Shown: positions 50,101 through 60,020, counted from the stretch's first letter. The stretch: 64,000 nucleotides of DNA from Reticulitermes speratus (GCA_021186555.1 JAJKFL010000031.1:18382487-18446486); one strand, 5' to 3'. Program-made: numbers and translations. Notes: generated by a model from the letters alone, not told the origin.

Positions 50101-51155
50101 ATGCTGACTAGATCCAACTTTCTTATGATCAGAAAAGTCAAATGAATGTCCAATCTCAGGAAATGTATTCACATGTTCACAAAATTAATCGAAAACATAA
50201 CCTATCAAAGGATTCAATGATCATGACCTTATGTGCAGATTTTCATCATTTCTTCGCTAGGTTAATATCATACTGTTCTACAACACCTACCTCGAGTGCC
50301 AAAGGTATCAGACGACAAACCAGAAAGCTTTTTCACGAAGTTGGACTGGAATGGCGGATATGTTGATCCGGTTGGCCCCCGAACTTCAGGAGTGTTGGTA
50401 GATCTACTTGCTAACTCAGAAGACTTTCGGAACCCAAGTATAGTATTAGCACTACTATTGTCACCGCCGCTGTAATCACTTTTGTGCCTAGGTCTAACCG
50501 AAGACAGACGGGAGAGAAAGGAAGAATATGGTACACTCACTGGGGAAACAGAAGGAGGCGATACCTGACTTGTACTGCTGTCCCACTTCTTACTGTCAAT
50601 ATCAGAATCCGAACCAGTCTCAAACCCATCATTAGCTGAAGATGATACTGTCGCACGAGATAAACCACGACAAACACTCGAGCTGCTTAATGAACCGGCG
50701 TTCAAACCTGGACTGGAAAGTACACGTTGATGCCTCTTTTTGCTCAACTCGTTCTCAGAAGCGGCGGTTTTCGGTGAGTTCAACAGATCGTTTCGGAAGT
50801 TAGCATCTTTGCGACGACCTGCTCTACCTGTTGTAAGTGGATAATCACTCAATCTTCCCATCGATCTGCGTTTCTGGTTTCTAAAATTAGAACTTGGGGG
50901 AGGCATAGTGCTGTTTAAACGCATTTTTGAATCATCGTTTTCGCTCTCTTCTTCACCAGAGCTGAAATGCGATGAACTACGACGCCATTTACTACCGCCC
51001 GTCACGTCACTTGATCGTGTCGCTTGTACCATTAGATGTTTCAACTTTTTCATTAAAACTTTACGTGACGTATCTGTAACTGGTCCTGCTGGATAGCCAT
51101 ATTCTGCAAGTTTACGCCTTAACTCACTATCCGACAAGCTATCAACCGACGCCAT
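28463..51155 (-). CDS. MAN1: MAN1/LEMD3-type inner nuclear membrane protein, complete
   Basis: Ten exons with matching phases: 51155-50291, 42632-42554, 41802-41606, 41528-41470, 38913-38746, 36554-36320, 33157-32954, 32686-32545, 29882-29695 and 28605-28463. The total is 2280 bases, 759 residues. Residues 1-44 form a LEM domain ([20 protein letters not shown]), which binds BAF. A Ser/Arg-rich nucleoplasmic region follows to about 344. Membrane spans are about 345-366 ([20 protein letters not shown]) and 522-545. The segment between them faces the perinuclear space. Residues about 547-650 form the Man1-Src1p winged helix, and about 650-759 the RRM/UHM-like domain that in LEMD3 binds R-Smads to damp TGF-beta/BMP signalling. 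It is longer than fly MAN1 and shorter than human LEMD3 (911). Confidence 0.95.
29695..29882 (-). CDS. MAN1: MAN1 exon 9 (RRM-like domain)
   Basis: Acceptor tgacatag. [20 protein letters not shown], then [20 protein letters not shown], is the RRM/UHM core; donor gtaagc. Confidence 0.95.
30495..30580 (-). mobile_element. SINE (family C) fragment
   Basis: aagggtaaaagtaaagctgt, then ccctgtgcaagccatgaagg, matches the tail-end part of the copy at 45060-45350 (read on plus). It lies in a MAN1 intron. Confidence 0.6.
32072..32100. repeat. (CA)n microsatellite
   Basis: About 12 CA units in MAN1 intron 8, between exons 8 and 9. Confidence 0.95.
32545..32686 (-). CDS. MAN1: MAN1 exon 8 (winged helix)
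   Basis: Acceptor ttgggtag. It reads [20 protein letters not shown] and [15 protein letters not shown] before donor gtgaat. VWRW is a family landmark. Confidence 0.93.
32954..33157 (-). CDS. MAN1: MAN1 exon 7 (span 2 and winged helix)
   Basis: Acceptor ttattgtag. [20 protein letters not shown] completes membrane span 2 with a basic stop-transfer cluster, then [17 protein letters not shown] starts the winged-helix domain; donor gtgagt. Confidence 0.95.
33973..34614 (-). mobile_element. Mariner-type transposon, internally deleted, 642 bases
   Basis: Inverted termini: left GAGTCAAAAAGTGAAGTGAA, right (reverse complement) GAGTCAAAAAATAAAGTGAA. A decayed minus-strand frame reads [17 protein letters not shown] and [20 protein letters not shown], the HTH part of Mos1/GVQW-type mariners. 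It passes directly into [13 protein letters not shown] and then, after a stop, a [15 protein letters not shown] tail that resembles the mariner C-terminus. The catalytic domain is deleted. It lies in the MAN1 intron between exons 6 and 7. Confidence 0.75.
34621..34651. repeat. Alternating purine-pyrimidine tract
   Basis: acacgcgcgcgcgcacgtg followed by agtgtgtgtgt directly abuts the mariner right end. It is a Z-DNA-prone sequence. Confidence 0.85.
35143..35474 (-). mobile_element. SINE (family B), full length with 11-base TSD
   Basis: The minus-strand head GGGGCACACGGTGGTGCAGT carries the A-box region, and GCGGGTTCGATTCCCGATGG is the B box. The tail is A-rich (gaaagaaa on plus). The direct repeat gatgcaactag lies at 35132-35142 and 35475-35485. 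It is the best-preserved family B copy here. Confidence 0.92.
36320..36554 (-). CDS. MAN1: MAN1 exon 6 (luminal end, start of span 2)
   Basis: Acceptor tgtctag, then [20 protein letters not shown], ending [15 protein letters not shown] plus one base before donor gtaagt. Confidence 0.92.
37150..37318 (+). repeat. Tandem duplication, two units of about 82 bases
   Basis: 'cagctgtacacttatagacc' to 'catatttcaacttgac' is repeated once, diverged by about 15 percent by eye, ending near 37313. It lies in the MAN1 intron between exons 5 and 6. Confidence 0.75.
38746..38913 (-). CDS. MAN1: MAN1 exon 5 (luminal)
   Basis: Acceptor ccttatag, then [20 protein letters not shown], ending [12 protein letters not shown] before donor gtaatg; 56 codons, phase 0 both ends. 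Confidence 0.82.
39093..39125. repeat. (AATG)n microsatellite
   Basis: About eight aatg units in the MAN1 intron between exons 4 and 5. The same tetramer ends the LINE tail at 54460-54479. Confidence 0.9.
41470..41528 (-). CDS. MAN1: MAN1 exon 4 (short luminal exon)
   Basis: Acceptor ttcttgcag. It reads [19 protein letters not shown] before donor gtgagg, phase 0. It was chosen because phases and position fit. The sequence alone is not diagnostic. Confidence 0.75.
41606..41802 (-). CDS. MAN1: MAN1 exon 3 (first membrane span)
   Basis: Acceptor ttttcag. [15 protein letters not shown] precedes the hydrophobic [20 protein letters not shown], then [14 protein letters not shown]; donor gtgagt, phase 1. 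Confidence 0.93.
42554..42632 (-). CDS. MAN1: MAN1 exon 2
   Basis: Acceptor tttaccag. It reads [20 protein letters not shown] then LFTTY, ending AG before donor gtactt. Phases 1 in and 2 out fit its neighbours exactly. Confidence 0.85.
43130..43680 (+). repeat. Degenerate minisatellite around ggctttcaggttt
   Basis: The phrase 'aggctttcaggttt' with a neighbouring 'tagtgacagaaact' recurs near 43154, 43260, 43562 and, more decayed, at 43190, 43520 and 43638. It is in MAN1 intron 1. The same core occurs at 12175-12325. Confidence 0.65.
44001..44024. repeat. Perfect short hairpin
   Basis: ccagacaaaac, aa, gttttgtctgg: 11-base perfect arms with a 2-base centre, followed by a third ttttgtctgg. Confidence 0.8.
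44298..44815. repeat. Long foldback element, arms about 215 bases
   Basis: The ends are ataagacac and its complement. The arms match in order through accacgtttcagc/ggctttggc-type blocks, tcagatctcaaccttaca and its counterpart, and a nested aatgttgctgca/tgcagcaacatt. Both arms carry a CTGATGA...(G/A)AAAC block: minus strand 44357-44386, plus strand 44727-44756. No coding. It is in MAN1 intron 1. Confidence 0.88.
45060..45350 (-). mobile_element. SINE (family C)
   Basis: Plus-strand taaaggtaaaggtaaagtta marks the (TTTACC)n tail. Then come 'ccctgtccatgccatgaagg' and 'gcctgggtgggccccagatc', with the tRNA-like head near 45290-45350. It matches the copy at 9430-9725. Confidence 0.72.
46340..48838 (+). 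pseudogene. Decayed DUF7869-like, transposon-associated gene
   Basis: A possible first exon, [18 protein letters not shown] (46340-46393, donor gtaagt), is followed by an acceptor at 46665. Later pieces in several frames read [20 protein letters not shown] with [12 protein letters not shown], then a broken [12 protein letters not shown] block, a [20 protein letters not shown] block, [11 protein letters not shown], and [20 protein letters not shown] to 48619. The final piece ends at TAA 48836-48838. The order matches the insect family carrying a DUF7869-type domain (Cys-rich region, then CYLW and a SDxCGGQN-like site, here degraded). Several stops and frameshifts break it. It is antisense inside MAN1 intron 1. 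Family name is from memory. Confidence 0.55.
50291..51155 (-). CDS. MAN1: MAN1 exon 1 (LEM domain)
   Basis: ATG at 51155 starts [20 protein letters not shown]. 288 codons plus one base precede donor gtaggt. After the LEM fold the exon is low-complexity Ser/Arg-rich ([37 protein letters not shown]), as in other LEMD3 nucleoplasmic regions. The frame is open further upstream, but the LEM domain sets the start. Confidence 0.93.
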
Positions 51156-51620
51156 TTTCAACCATTCGACACGATTCATCAAGCGACGTTCCACAAACCA
51201 CAGACAAACGAAACCTCTGATTTGTACTTGAAATGTTACCAAGGATTACAGGTATATTTCCATTCAATCAGAGTTGGCAAGAGTATCACTCTCTGGGCAG
51301 AAATCTTTCACAGTATGGAAACTCCGTGGCAACGCAAACCTACACCGCCACATGCGGCGCCTTCGTGCATTACTGTAGCCGGCACGACTCAGTGGCTGTT
51401 GGTAGAGCTTGCTCCTGTTATTACGGTACTGTGTAGCATGATCTCTCTCCATCACACCCAACCAATTGATAACAGCACTAAAAAAAATAGCGTACTTCGA
51501 AATTACTACACACCTACTAAATGCACTTAATAGGAAATATTATTTTACATTATATTTTCTCAGCCATATTTCTGCTCACATCAAAATATAATGTAAAATA
51601 ATAAGGCATACTCATTGCAT
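51156..51620 (-). promoter_or_regulatory. MAN1 upstream region with a small foldback
   Basis: The segment 51320-51420 is GC-richer than its surroundings (accgccacatgcggcgcctt) and is a plausible promoter for MAN1. At 51539-51558 and 51583-51602 there are perfect 20-base inverted arms (attattttacattatatttt). No TATA or initiator was assigned. Confidence 0.4.
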
Positions 51621-52837
51621 AATGCATCTACTCAGTTGTTTTCTAATAGTGATACAATTCACGGAAAATGCAGAATATTAGGATTCAAAAATTATAGTCT
51701 TCCGAGTTATGTGACTGTGTAGTCTGACTCATGGGTACTGTGGCTTCAGTCAGGATATACTGCCTCCATCTTCCCACTGCCTGTGAAGACAGACCCAGAA
51801 TGCTCCTACAAAATATTCAAAACATCTTAGGTTCATAACCATGTACCAGACTACACGGTGTCGTAACCCAGAACGCGTTATGAATCCTCGCCACTGTGAG
51901 CAGCTCAAATCCAGTACCAAAGAATATAAAGAACAAGTGAAGCATGCATGGAAATGTCACGTTGGGAAGACTGAATTACAGGAAGTGCAGTATGTTTTTT
52001 AAAGACACAGTATTTAATACCACATTCTTTTTCCACCAACTGTGTACACTCTTCTCATATTTTACCTCTCGAACAAACTGAGGACACGAGATCTGCAACA
52101 CGTACTGGTTACAAACATTGTCAGTATAAATAAAAATTTTAGGGTCAAGGCCACATACCATGAATTTCAAAGTTCTACTAAAATGATATCACAAGGAAAA
52201 TCACACACTCAAACTACTTACACTGTTGAACGCTCTTGAAGCAGAAACAACTGCCTCCGTTATACACAAAAGTCACCATATAAAATAAATTAAATACATA
52301 TGCCATAACTATGATTACATGAATAAAAAAACTTCATTTCTCATGGTGATATTTTCTTCACAGTACACAAAACACTAATATATGCTTTAATATAATTTAT
52401 GCTTAGGATCATAGCGGACACTGAAGCAAACAAGGTTATCGAGACTCCAATATTGACAACACTAGTGCTAAAAGTGGAACTATATGTGATCATTGGAGTT
52501 AGAAGAGACATTATTAAAACTAAATTCAGCTAAAGAAATAAGAGATAAATCTTAAGACAGAGACAACCAGCGTAAGTAGCGATGAGAGTAATATCAATCA
52601 TGATTCTAAACTTAATCACATTACAAATAAACCACATACTTGGACTAACGTACCTTCCAACAAAGGCAAAATAATCAAAAAACCACTTGTACAACAGTAT
52701 CATCCAATACCAACGACAGTAAATCGGTATATTACATAAACTCAATGATGATCTTGAAGTAATGCAGTCTCAACATTCGATGAACACAACTAAAATAGTA
52801 AGGACTAAAGTAAGTGATTTTCCAAACACGAAAAAGT

Positions 52838-54056
52838 TATTATTGGCGATAGCCATGTAAGAGGTTATGCTGCAGATATAGCTCATAACCTAGGGAAAGC
52901 TTTTAATGTCTCTGGAACTGTGATGCCTGGATGTAGATTAGAAACCATTACACAATTGGCTAAAGAAAATAGATAAATTAAACCATGATGACGTAGTGAT
53001 TATCTGGAAGAGCAAATGATATAAGTACAAATAAATCCACCACTGGCCTTAGATACATCAGGAATTTCGTGACTAATTGAAAACATACAAATATATTACC
53101 ACAGCTCCTCACAGGCATGACTTACCTTCACATTCATGTATTAATAATGAGATCCAAGTGTTTAATAGAAAATTATATAAAATGATGAAGACAGTGTATC
53201 ATGAAACAATAATACAAACCAGCTCAGCTAGAGACTCCTTCACACAACATGAATTACATATGAATGCATCCGGTAAAACAATAATGGCTAATATAATCAC
53301 AAGTAACATAAAGAATATTTTGACAAGATCAAAGATAAAACCTATCATTCTAGAATAGAAATTAGACCAGATGGATTCTACTCATGCAGAGATCACTTCA
53401 GATAAAAATGACAGGACAGCAGAATCAAAAAATAATGCACCTTGGACTTCAAGAAGACAGAGGAAAAAACCAGTGACGAGGAATGAAGATTTTTTATGGA
53501 CGAGTTCTCTAAAAACAACATATTAAGGACTGGTGTAAGAAATAGTAGGGGACAGATTTCCCAACAAAACCATGCATATTATAGTAATTTGATAACCCTG
53601 GTGAATAAGTCAACCCAATTATCACACCATAATACGAGTCTACTTAATAGAATCACGCAGGTGACATCAACAAATGAGTACTCTTCCAGAAACACACCTG
53701 GTACACAGTTCTTCAAAATTTACCACCAAATTATCTGAGGACTAAGAAATAAAATTAATGAACTTTTATGTCATATACATTCAGATTTACCCCACCTATT
53801 ATGATTCACTGAACAGCAATTAAATCAATTGGAATTAGATTTTATGCATATACTCGTAGATAATTATTCATTAGCAGCTAAATTCTGCAGAAAAAAAAAA
53901 AAAAAAAAAAAAGGTGTTAGCATTTTTGTTAAAAACAATTTACAATTCACTACCTTAAACCTTCATAGTTACAGTATAGATCAAGATATTGAAGTATGTG
54001 CACTTCAACTTGATTGTACCTCTTTAAATATCTGTGCATTGGTTATTTATTCAGGG
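52838..54056 (+). pseudogene. LINE 5' part: SGNH-esterase-like domain then AP endonuclease
   Basis: Frames with stops read IIGDSHVRGYAADIAHNLGK (GDSH nucleophile block), then TTAPHRHDLPSHSCINNEI, and DSFTQHELHMNASGKTIM, whose catalytic-type H motif is LH. This is the order of the SGNH/esterase domain found in some CR1/Jockey-type LINEs. From about 53700, FKIYHQIIXGLRNKINELLC, FTEQQLNQLELDF and VSIFVKNNLQFTTLNLHSYS are an exonuclease-endonuclease-phosphatase fold. The sequence is cut at about 54056 by another element. An A tract (53891-53912) interrupts the frame. Confidence 0.72.
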
Positions 54057-54365
54057 TGATTCAAAAAGAATGGAACACTTTCAAAAATTTATTACTCAGT
54101 AACTAAGTATTATATAAACATGTAGTCTAAAGCAACTTGTAAAGGAACTCTCAAAGTTTTTTCTTACATGTAGTCTGAACCAATTTGTAAAGGAACTCTC
54201 ACAGTTTGTTCTTTATGTTACAGATGCTCAATATGCGCCTCTCGTGTCACACGGCACACATCAATCCTGTAGTCCAATTCATCCCAGACCCTTTGTAGCA
54301 TATCACCGTCAATGGTTGACACGGCAGCCACAATGCATTCCTTCATTTCCTTAAGGTTGTTTGGA
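54054..54365 (-). mobile_element. Tc1/mariner (IS630)-like element end
   Basis: Starts CAGGGTGATTCAAAAAGAAT, a typical terminal sequence. On the minus strand NNLKEMKECIVAAVSTIDGD, then RVWDELDYRIDVCRVTREAH and IEHL-stop, is the C-terminus of the insect Tc-type transposase. A 47-base direct duplication (acatgtagtctaaagcaact) is inside at 54119-54212. The rest is absent. Confidence 0.72.
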
Positions 54366-54479
54366 AACTGGAAATTGAAAGAGGAAGCACTAGATCACAC
54401 CCTGTGGAGAACTTGCTTTGGAAGAGGCTACGGACCTGTCATAAGACAGGCTACAGAATGAATGAATAAATGAATGAAT
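54366..54479 (+). mobile_element. LINE 3' end with (GAAT)n tail
   Basis: One frame reads EALDHTLWRTCFGRGYGPVI RQ then stop (short block), followed by gaatgaatgaataaatgaat. This is a LINE C-terminus and tetranucleotide tail, of a different family from the RT fragment at 56047. Confidence 0.55.
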
Positions 54480-55930
54480 TGTATTTTCCTGACATGTCGT
54501 ATATCCAGTGGTTTTGTAACACTTTGGATTTGTTGAATGAAAATACAATACAACATAGCTGCAGCATTGCCAAACGCAACAGGCAACACACAAAAGAACA
54601 ACAACACAAAGTGTAATACAAAATACAAGTTCAATCTAAAGTCATTGAGGTCCCAGATGACAGTGTGCACAGATGATGACCACATGGTCATTCTTCATCA
54701 CTTTGAACAGCATTTTGTCACTCTTGCCTGTGAACAAGCACACTATTTTAAATGGTAATTCATCTCCTACTGTTCACACAACAGTTTGTGCTGTGAACAC
54801 AACTGATTAACATGACAACGCTTCATATATGGTAAAGCTGTCTCCATGTTTCATTAAGCACCACACAGTGAGGGTATAGAGGGGTGTGGAGGTACAGCAC
54901 ATACAGCTCCACACATTCTTCCTCAGGCACTAGACAGAAATATGCGCTTTCCTTCCTGGCCTGGCCACTTCGCCCTGAGCACGGACTGAACAGGAGGCTG
55001 GGCTGGCCTCCAAGTTTGTCTGGATGCTTTCAAGATGAGCTTTTCCCCTGCCTGAAATTGATGGATGATTCCGTGGTCATCCACCCCACAGCATTGCCTT
55101 CTTCTAAAGCAAGCAGTTGCCCAACAAATACAGACGTTGAGAACCAATTGTCTTCTGGACTGTCCATCGTCCGGATAAAATATTAAAATATAATATAAAA
55201 ATCAAGACGTTTCAGAAGCTGGTTCTTCTTCCGTCTTAAGGTAATGGGAGGGGAGACACCTACTCAGTTGGGTCCTTTAGACTGAGCTAATCTCAATCAC
55301 TCAATCAGATGTTTCCCACATCCCACAGAGCAGGGACATTCATTCAGGGTTTACACACCCTGAACCAGATCAATCCCACCAGGAACCTCACACCTTATGT
55401 AAGATGATGTTAATATCTTCCATCTATGTCTAGACCTCCTAACCAATCTCCTCCACCGAGTTCTGAACAATGGCCCGTGAACTGCTTTCTCTTCCATTCA
55501 GTTTCTCTGACCTACAAAGCACATAATTTCCAAAACCTCCTGTCCATGCTGCATGCCCTGTCAATACCTTCCTTTTTAATTTTGTAACCTTGACATTATT
55601 TGGTGAACACTACATTTTATTATGCAGTGTAGTGCATTATCAGCCATAAGAACACAATGCAGATACTTCACACAATGTCTGTTATTTTAAATTAAAAAGC
55701 TATACTTGCACACTAACTTATTCCATGACAGTGCTGAAGTATCCCTTAGTTCCTTAGTTCACCATGACGGCAAAGAATTCCTTCTTTTTGTCAACGCCAG
55801 GGGTCTCTCCTCTGGTGCCTTTCCTACAGAAACATATAATAGACAGCACAATATAATACACTTAAAAAGACATACGGAGTGGATTAGTCATGCTTGTCAA
55901 ACACCACATACAACAAAGACACTCACTAGA
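54480..55930. other. Spacer between LINE pieces
   Basis: No recognisable gene. Frames at 54884-55186 and elsewhere have no known similarity. The sequence is probably old repeat material. Confidence 0.35.
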
Positions 55931-55932
55931 AC

Positions 55933-55990
55933 AGTGGTTTTCAACCTTTTTATGACTTCGTCCGTTTCGGTCATTTCGGTCTTTAGGTTT
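55933..55990. mobile_element. Solo hAT-like terminus
   Basis: CAGTGGTTTTCAACCTTTTT at 55933 is a common hAT terminal sequence. No partner end was found before the LINE at 56047. Confidence 0.4.
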
Positions 55991-56046
55991 AGATTAGGTT
56001 AGGTTACTGATTGATTTACTTATTTATTTACTTACTTACTCACTCC

Positions 56047-56960
56047 CTTGCTTGCTTGCAATTAAACTCCTGGTTTAAATGTAATTTGCTTTCGCTTAAC
56101 TTGGACAAAACCCAATTTATTCATTTTAAAATGAGAAGTACCCCTTATATGAATACTAAAATTAACGATAACCATAACACTATTTCTAATGCAAATGTCA
56201 CAAAGTTCCTTGGATTAACCATTGAAAATAATTTGTCCTGGAGAACTCACCTAGATCGACTATCATTAAAGCTAGGCACAGTTTGTTATGTGATAAGAAC
56301 TGTTAAATCATACATGTCTCAAGAAGTCCTAGTTCTGATTTATTATGCTTATTTTCATTCGGTGCTTAGTTACAGCATAATCTTTTGGGGTAATTCCCCA
56401 CACAGTATTGATATATTTAGACTTCAAAAAAAAGGATATTAGAATTATTTGCAGTATACATAATAGAGTCTCATGTAGACACTATTTTAAACAATTGAAA
56501 ATACTTCCTCTTCAATCTCAGTATCTATTCTCAACATTGATGTTTGTAGCTAATAATATTAATTATTATAAGTTCTGTTATGATATACATGATATTAAAA
56601 CTAGACATACTAAAGATCTGTATCAACCATCTTCCTCCTTATCACTTTTTAGTAACGGGACTTTTAATGAGTATAAAAATATTTAATAAACTACCGACTG
56701 AAATAAAGGTATTAATTCATGATGCTCAAGAATTTAAAAAGAGGTTAAAGGTTTTCCTTCATTCCAATTCCTTTTACACAATACAGGAATATTTTAATTA
56801 TCAAAATAAGTAATTCTTTAATTTTATATTTTTTCTTCTGTTATAATTAGTTTTATTGTATTTAAATGGACAAACACATTTTATTGTTCTTATGCATATA
56901 ATATACTGACAGATTCTATATCCGGAGGTTACTGTAAACCATTATACGGATTGACAGAAT
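56047..56960 (+). pseudogene. LINE 3' part: reverse transcriptase C-terminus
   Basis: LLSLNLDKTQFIHFKM, FLGLTIENNLSWRTHLDRL, YYAYFHSVLSYSIIFWGNSP and IFRLQKK (to 56440), then in another frame LKILPLQSQYLFSTLMFVAN, then FNKLPTEIKV and VFLHSNSFYTIQEYF to TAA near 56813. These are the thumb and C-terminal blocks of Jockey/CR1-type RT. Frameshifts at about 56440 and 56670 inactivate it. The 5' RT fingers and palm are absent. The AT-rich 3' UTR ends near 56960. Confidence 0.8.
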
Positions 56961-56983
56961 GTATAATACGAAATGAATGTGTG

Positions 56984-57050
56984 TGACCATATAGCCTGGA
57001 TAAACAGGAGGTCCTGACCCATAGGGGCTGTTGCGCCATGGGGGATAAAA
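56984..57050 (+). mobile_element. SINE (family A) 3' fragment
   Basis: gtgtgtgaccatatagcctg, then aggaggtcctgacccatagg and ggctgttgcgccatggg, match the last 65 bases of family A copies. Confidence 0.7.
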
Positions 57051-57180
57051 TTCGTGGCTTGTGTACAGGGACACAACCGCAATCGTTTAAGGCGTGAATC
57101 CGTCTTTGTGTTATTAGAGGAAGGGTAAGATGTAAATGAATAAAGTCTTGGTGGTTATAAGTGAAGTATAATTTTATTTA

Positions 57181-57423
57181 TCAAAGGCCGATGATAGGAG
57201 AAGTAAGATACATATGGCATAGTAGCGGCGCATTCGAAGTACTCGCGCCGGCGTTGACGCGCTCGGCTTTCTGTCGCTCTCTATACAATCTGCATCGTTC
57301 GCCATTAGTCAATGTGGGCTTTTCTGATTCCTTTTGAGTTTTTCTTTCCAATGATATACGTTTCTTATTTTTCTGTTCATATTTCCTTTGCAATTTTTTC
57401 GACATTAGGAAAATTTTCTTCAA
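57181..57423 (-). CDS. Short basic open frame, unrecognised
   Basis: 80 residues from ATG at 57423 to a stop at 57181-57183. It is highly basic and helical (KKLQRKYEQKNKKRISLERK), then LTNGERCRLYRERQKAERVN. The local DNA is CpG-rich at 57225-57305, unlike its surroundings. The RYRERQKAER-type motif is seen in some transposon-associated insect proteins. It may be a relic or a first exon. No partner exon was identified. Confidence 0.25.
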   Translation of the reverse strand: MKKIFLMSKKLQRKYEQKNKKRISLERKTQKESEKPTLTNGERCRLYRERQKAERVNAGASTSNAPLLCHMYLTSPIIGL

Positions 57424-58487
57424 CTCAGCACACTTATCGGCTTATAACTTTACAAATTTTATGTTATCGGTTATTATTGCTAAATAATATTGTAGATCCT
57501 GTTATTCTCTACACATCGACACCAATTTCAACGTCCTATCTCTTCGCAATCCAAAGTTACACTGGCCAACCGCCGCGCGGCGTCGCCACTTACAGTGTTC
57601 ACACGCAAGCGCTACCCCTCCCACCCTCATGGCTGCACATATCAACTACCCACCATTTTAGATACGGACATCAACCCTCTATCCAAAAAAATTTAAAATC
57701 ATTACATTATCATTTATAGTTTACGAGATATAAGGGCGACAAATCTTGCCATTTTTTTGCGACATCCACTGAGTACCGGCTACAATAGAGCATGTAGACG
57801 CCGCTGCTGGCGCCACAGGACGTTGTTTCCAGGGGTCCATTGAAACTGCACTGGGGTGGTCCGTGATTACGCAATTGGGAAAGAGGCTGGTTGTGTCAAC
57901 CACGGATGAGAGTATGTCATCGTTATCTGCCGCATCAGTTAAGGTTCATGGTTGGGTTCAACCAAGCCGAAGGTTACAAGCAGTATACCATGATGCTAGT
58001 TGACACAAGCAACGAAGTTTGTGATGCGTTTGGGCTACTGATGCATGAAGTTGGCGCCCGGCGCAAGTAATTAAAATGGCCGCTCATAACAGAAATTATT
58101 AACTTTGAAAAATGCACAATAATTTACTGAAATTCCTTCTATTGGGTTCAATGATTTACAATTTGTTGAGCGCAGAAAATCTTTTTTAAAAATTAACAGT
58201 ACTCATTTTACTGCCACTTGGCAGCCTCCCGTGACGGTCACACAAATCGCCCCAAACCATTGCGTACATTAAGTTTCTTTTTACCAAATAAATGCAGAAA
58301 GTTGATAAAATCACACCATGCCTGTAATTTCACAAGAAAGTAGTAGAGGAATAAATTCCCATACCTCACAAAATCAGAATGTAGTGGAAGCGGAAGAGAC
58401 GTTGGAAACCGCCGAAAAAAGTCCGAAGAATGAATATAAAGCATTCTTATCGATAAAGAACTGTACGTGAATAACCTTAATTTCAGG

Positions 58488-58605
58488 CTTCCGCCGCGAT
58501 GTTGACGAAATCTGCGGTCTTCTGGGGTATTACGCGGCGTCGTGTGGCAATTGTTTATCGACGTTTCGGGACAATGTATCCTCACTGGTCAAGTGTCCGA
58601 GTATG
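58488..58605 (-). repeat. Repeat family R copy
   Basis: On the minus strand: GACCAGTGAGGATACATT, GTCCCGAAACGTCGATAA, a block with cgccgcgtaatac, then aagaccgcagatttcgtcaa and catcgcggcggaagcctgaa. It matches 20005-20117 in block order and 14114-14209 in the second half. Confidence 0.68.
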
Positions 58606-59954
58606 AAAGAAAGCCTATAACGTAGATTCTGGAAAGTACGGCAGGGTAGCAAAACGTGTGATGTGATGACAGCCAATAGGGTAGAACCAGGGTGAGAGTG
58701 GGGTGGATACAAAGTATAGCTGCTCGGGGTACCGAGAATACAAATAGCTGCGTGAATACTTGAAAATACGAGCTGTGGCACAAAGTCGTTACGGAGACAT
58801 CCGGGAAGAGCGCGACAATTTCAGGTAGTGTCTTTGAATTACAACTCACATCTAAAAAAAAAATCTTTACGCCAGTAACTATTTTTTTCACCGACAACTG
58901 GAAGGGCTTATTACTTTACGTTCAAGACTGAGACTCTGTGACCTTTCAAAGAAACTCGGTACTCTGATGGGCAATAATCTTACGAGAAAAGAAACGGACG
59001 TCAAAATAGCACTGAGCCTTCGTTAATTTTCTGCAGAATGTGTGTTAGCTTTGTGTATTGATGATGTAATTTGGGAGTATCCTACAAACCAAAATTTCGT
59101 GGGTATTCTGGAAATTTTTCCATCCTTCAAGGAAAGCTAAGAAAAAGAAAACCCTTCACATTCATGCATATTAGCCACACTGAAACATCCAAACTTATTG
59201 GCTCTGGATAAGGGGGGAGAAAAAAAGACATCCAAGACCATATTCTCTTAGGCCAGCCTACAGGTATCGCTTAAACAGCCATGACACACGTTAATCACTT
59301 TTCAAGACACTGCTCAAAGAAAATAGTCATGACGTGTCCTAGTTCTCCTCGTCACAAATCTTTATGTACAGATTGTACAATATTGGCGATTTTTCAAGGA
59401 AACAAATGACAACGCCTAAGTCCAGAACTATGATAATGTGCCAAACTTTTCAACGAAGCTTGAAGGTGTACAAGCACACGCTTTGGAAAGTTGCTTACTT
59501 CTTGCAGGACATTCACTAATTAGGTGTGAAGGCTGTGGCATGCAAACAAAATGGACCACTAACATTGATTTGTTAATATGCAGTTGCTGAAGTCTGGAGT
59601 CAGGAAACAAAGAGAGGAAAGGAGAAAGAATATTTTGGTTATTTTATGATGCTGTCAGATTCACAAACCATACACAAATTGCAGGATACTTAGTATATGA
59701 TGACTTGGAAACCACTCTTGACATAATTGAAGTATTAAAGTGACAGTAACATAATCGAGGCACTATTCCAAAATGTGCCTCGAGAAACTCGAGGAAAAAC
59801 CACGAAGACCTTGGTCAGGATGGCTGGTACCCCAGCTAAGATTCAAACCAGGCACATCCCAAATGCAAGTCTGGGGTGCTACTTTGATACCAACCTGCTC
59901 AGTATCATCACAGTAGTATTTGGTTTCATAAACATAAAACATGTTTCATTTACT

Positions 59955-60020
59955 AAAAATTCCATTTGCTTCACAGTAATACAACTAAAAATTCCATTTG
60001 CTTCACTGTAATACAAGTTC
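59955..60020 (+). repeat. 32-base direct duplication
   Basis: aaaaattccatttgcttcac with a following agtaatacaac is repeated once with small differences. Confidence 0.75.
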
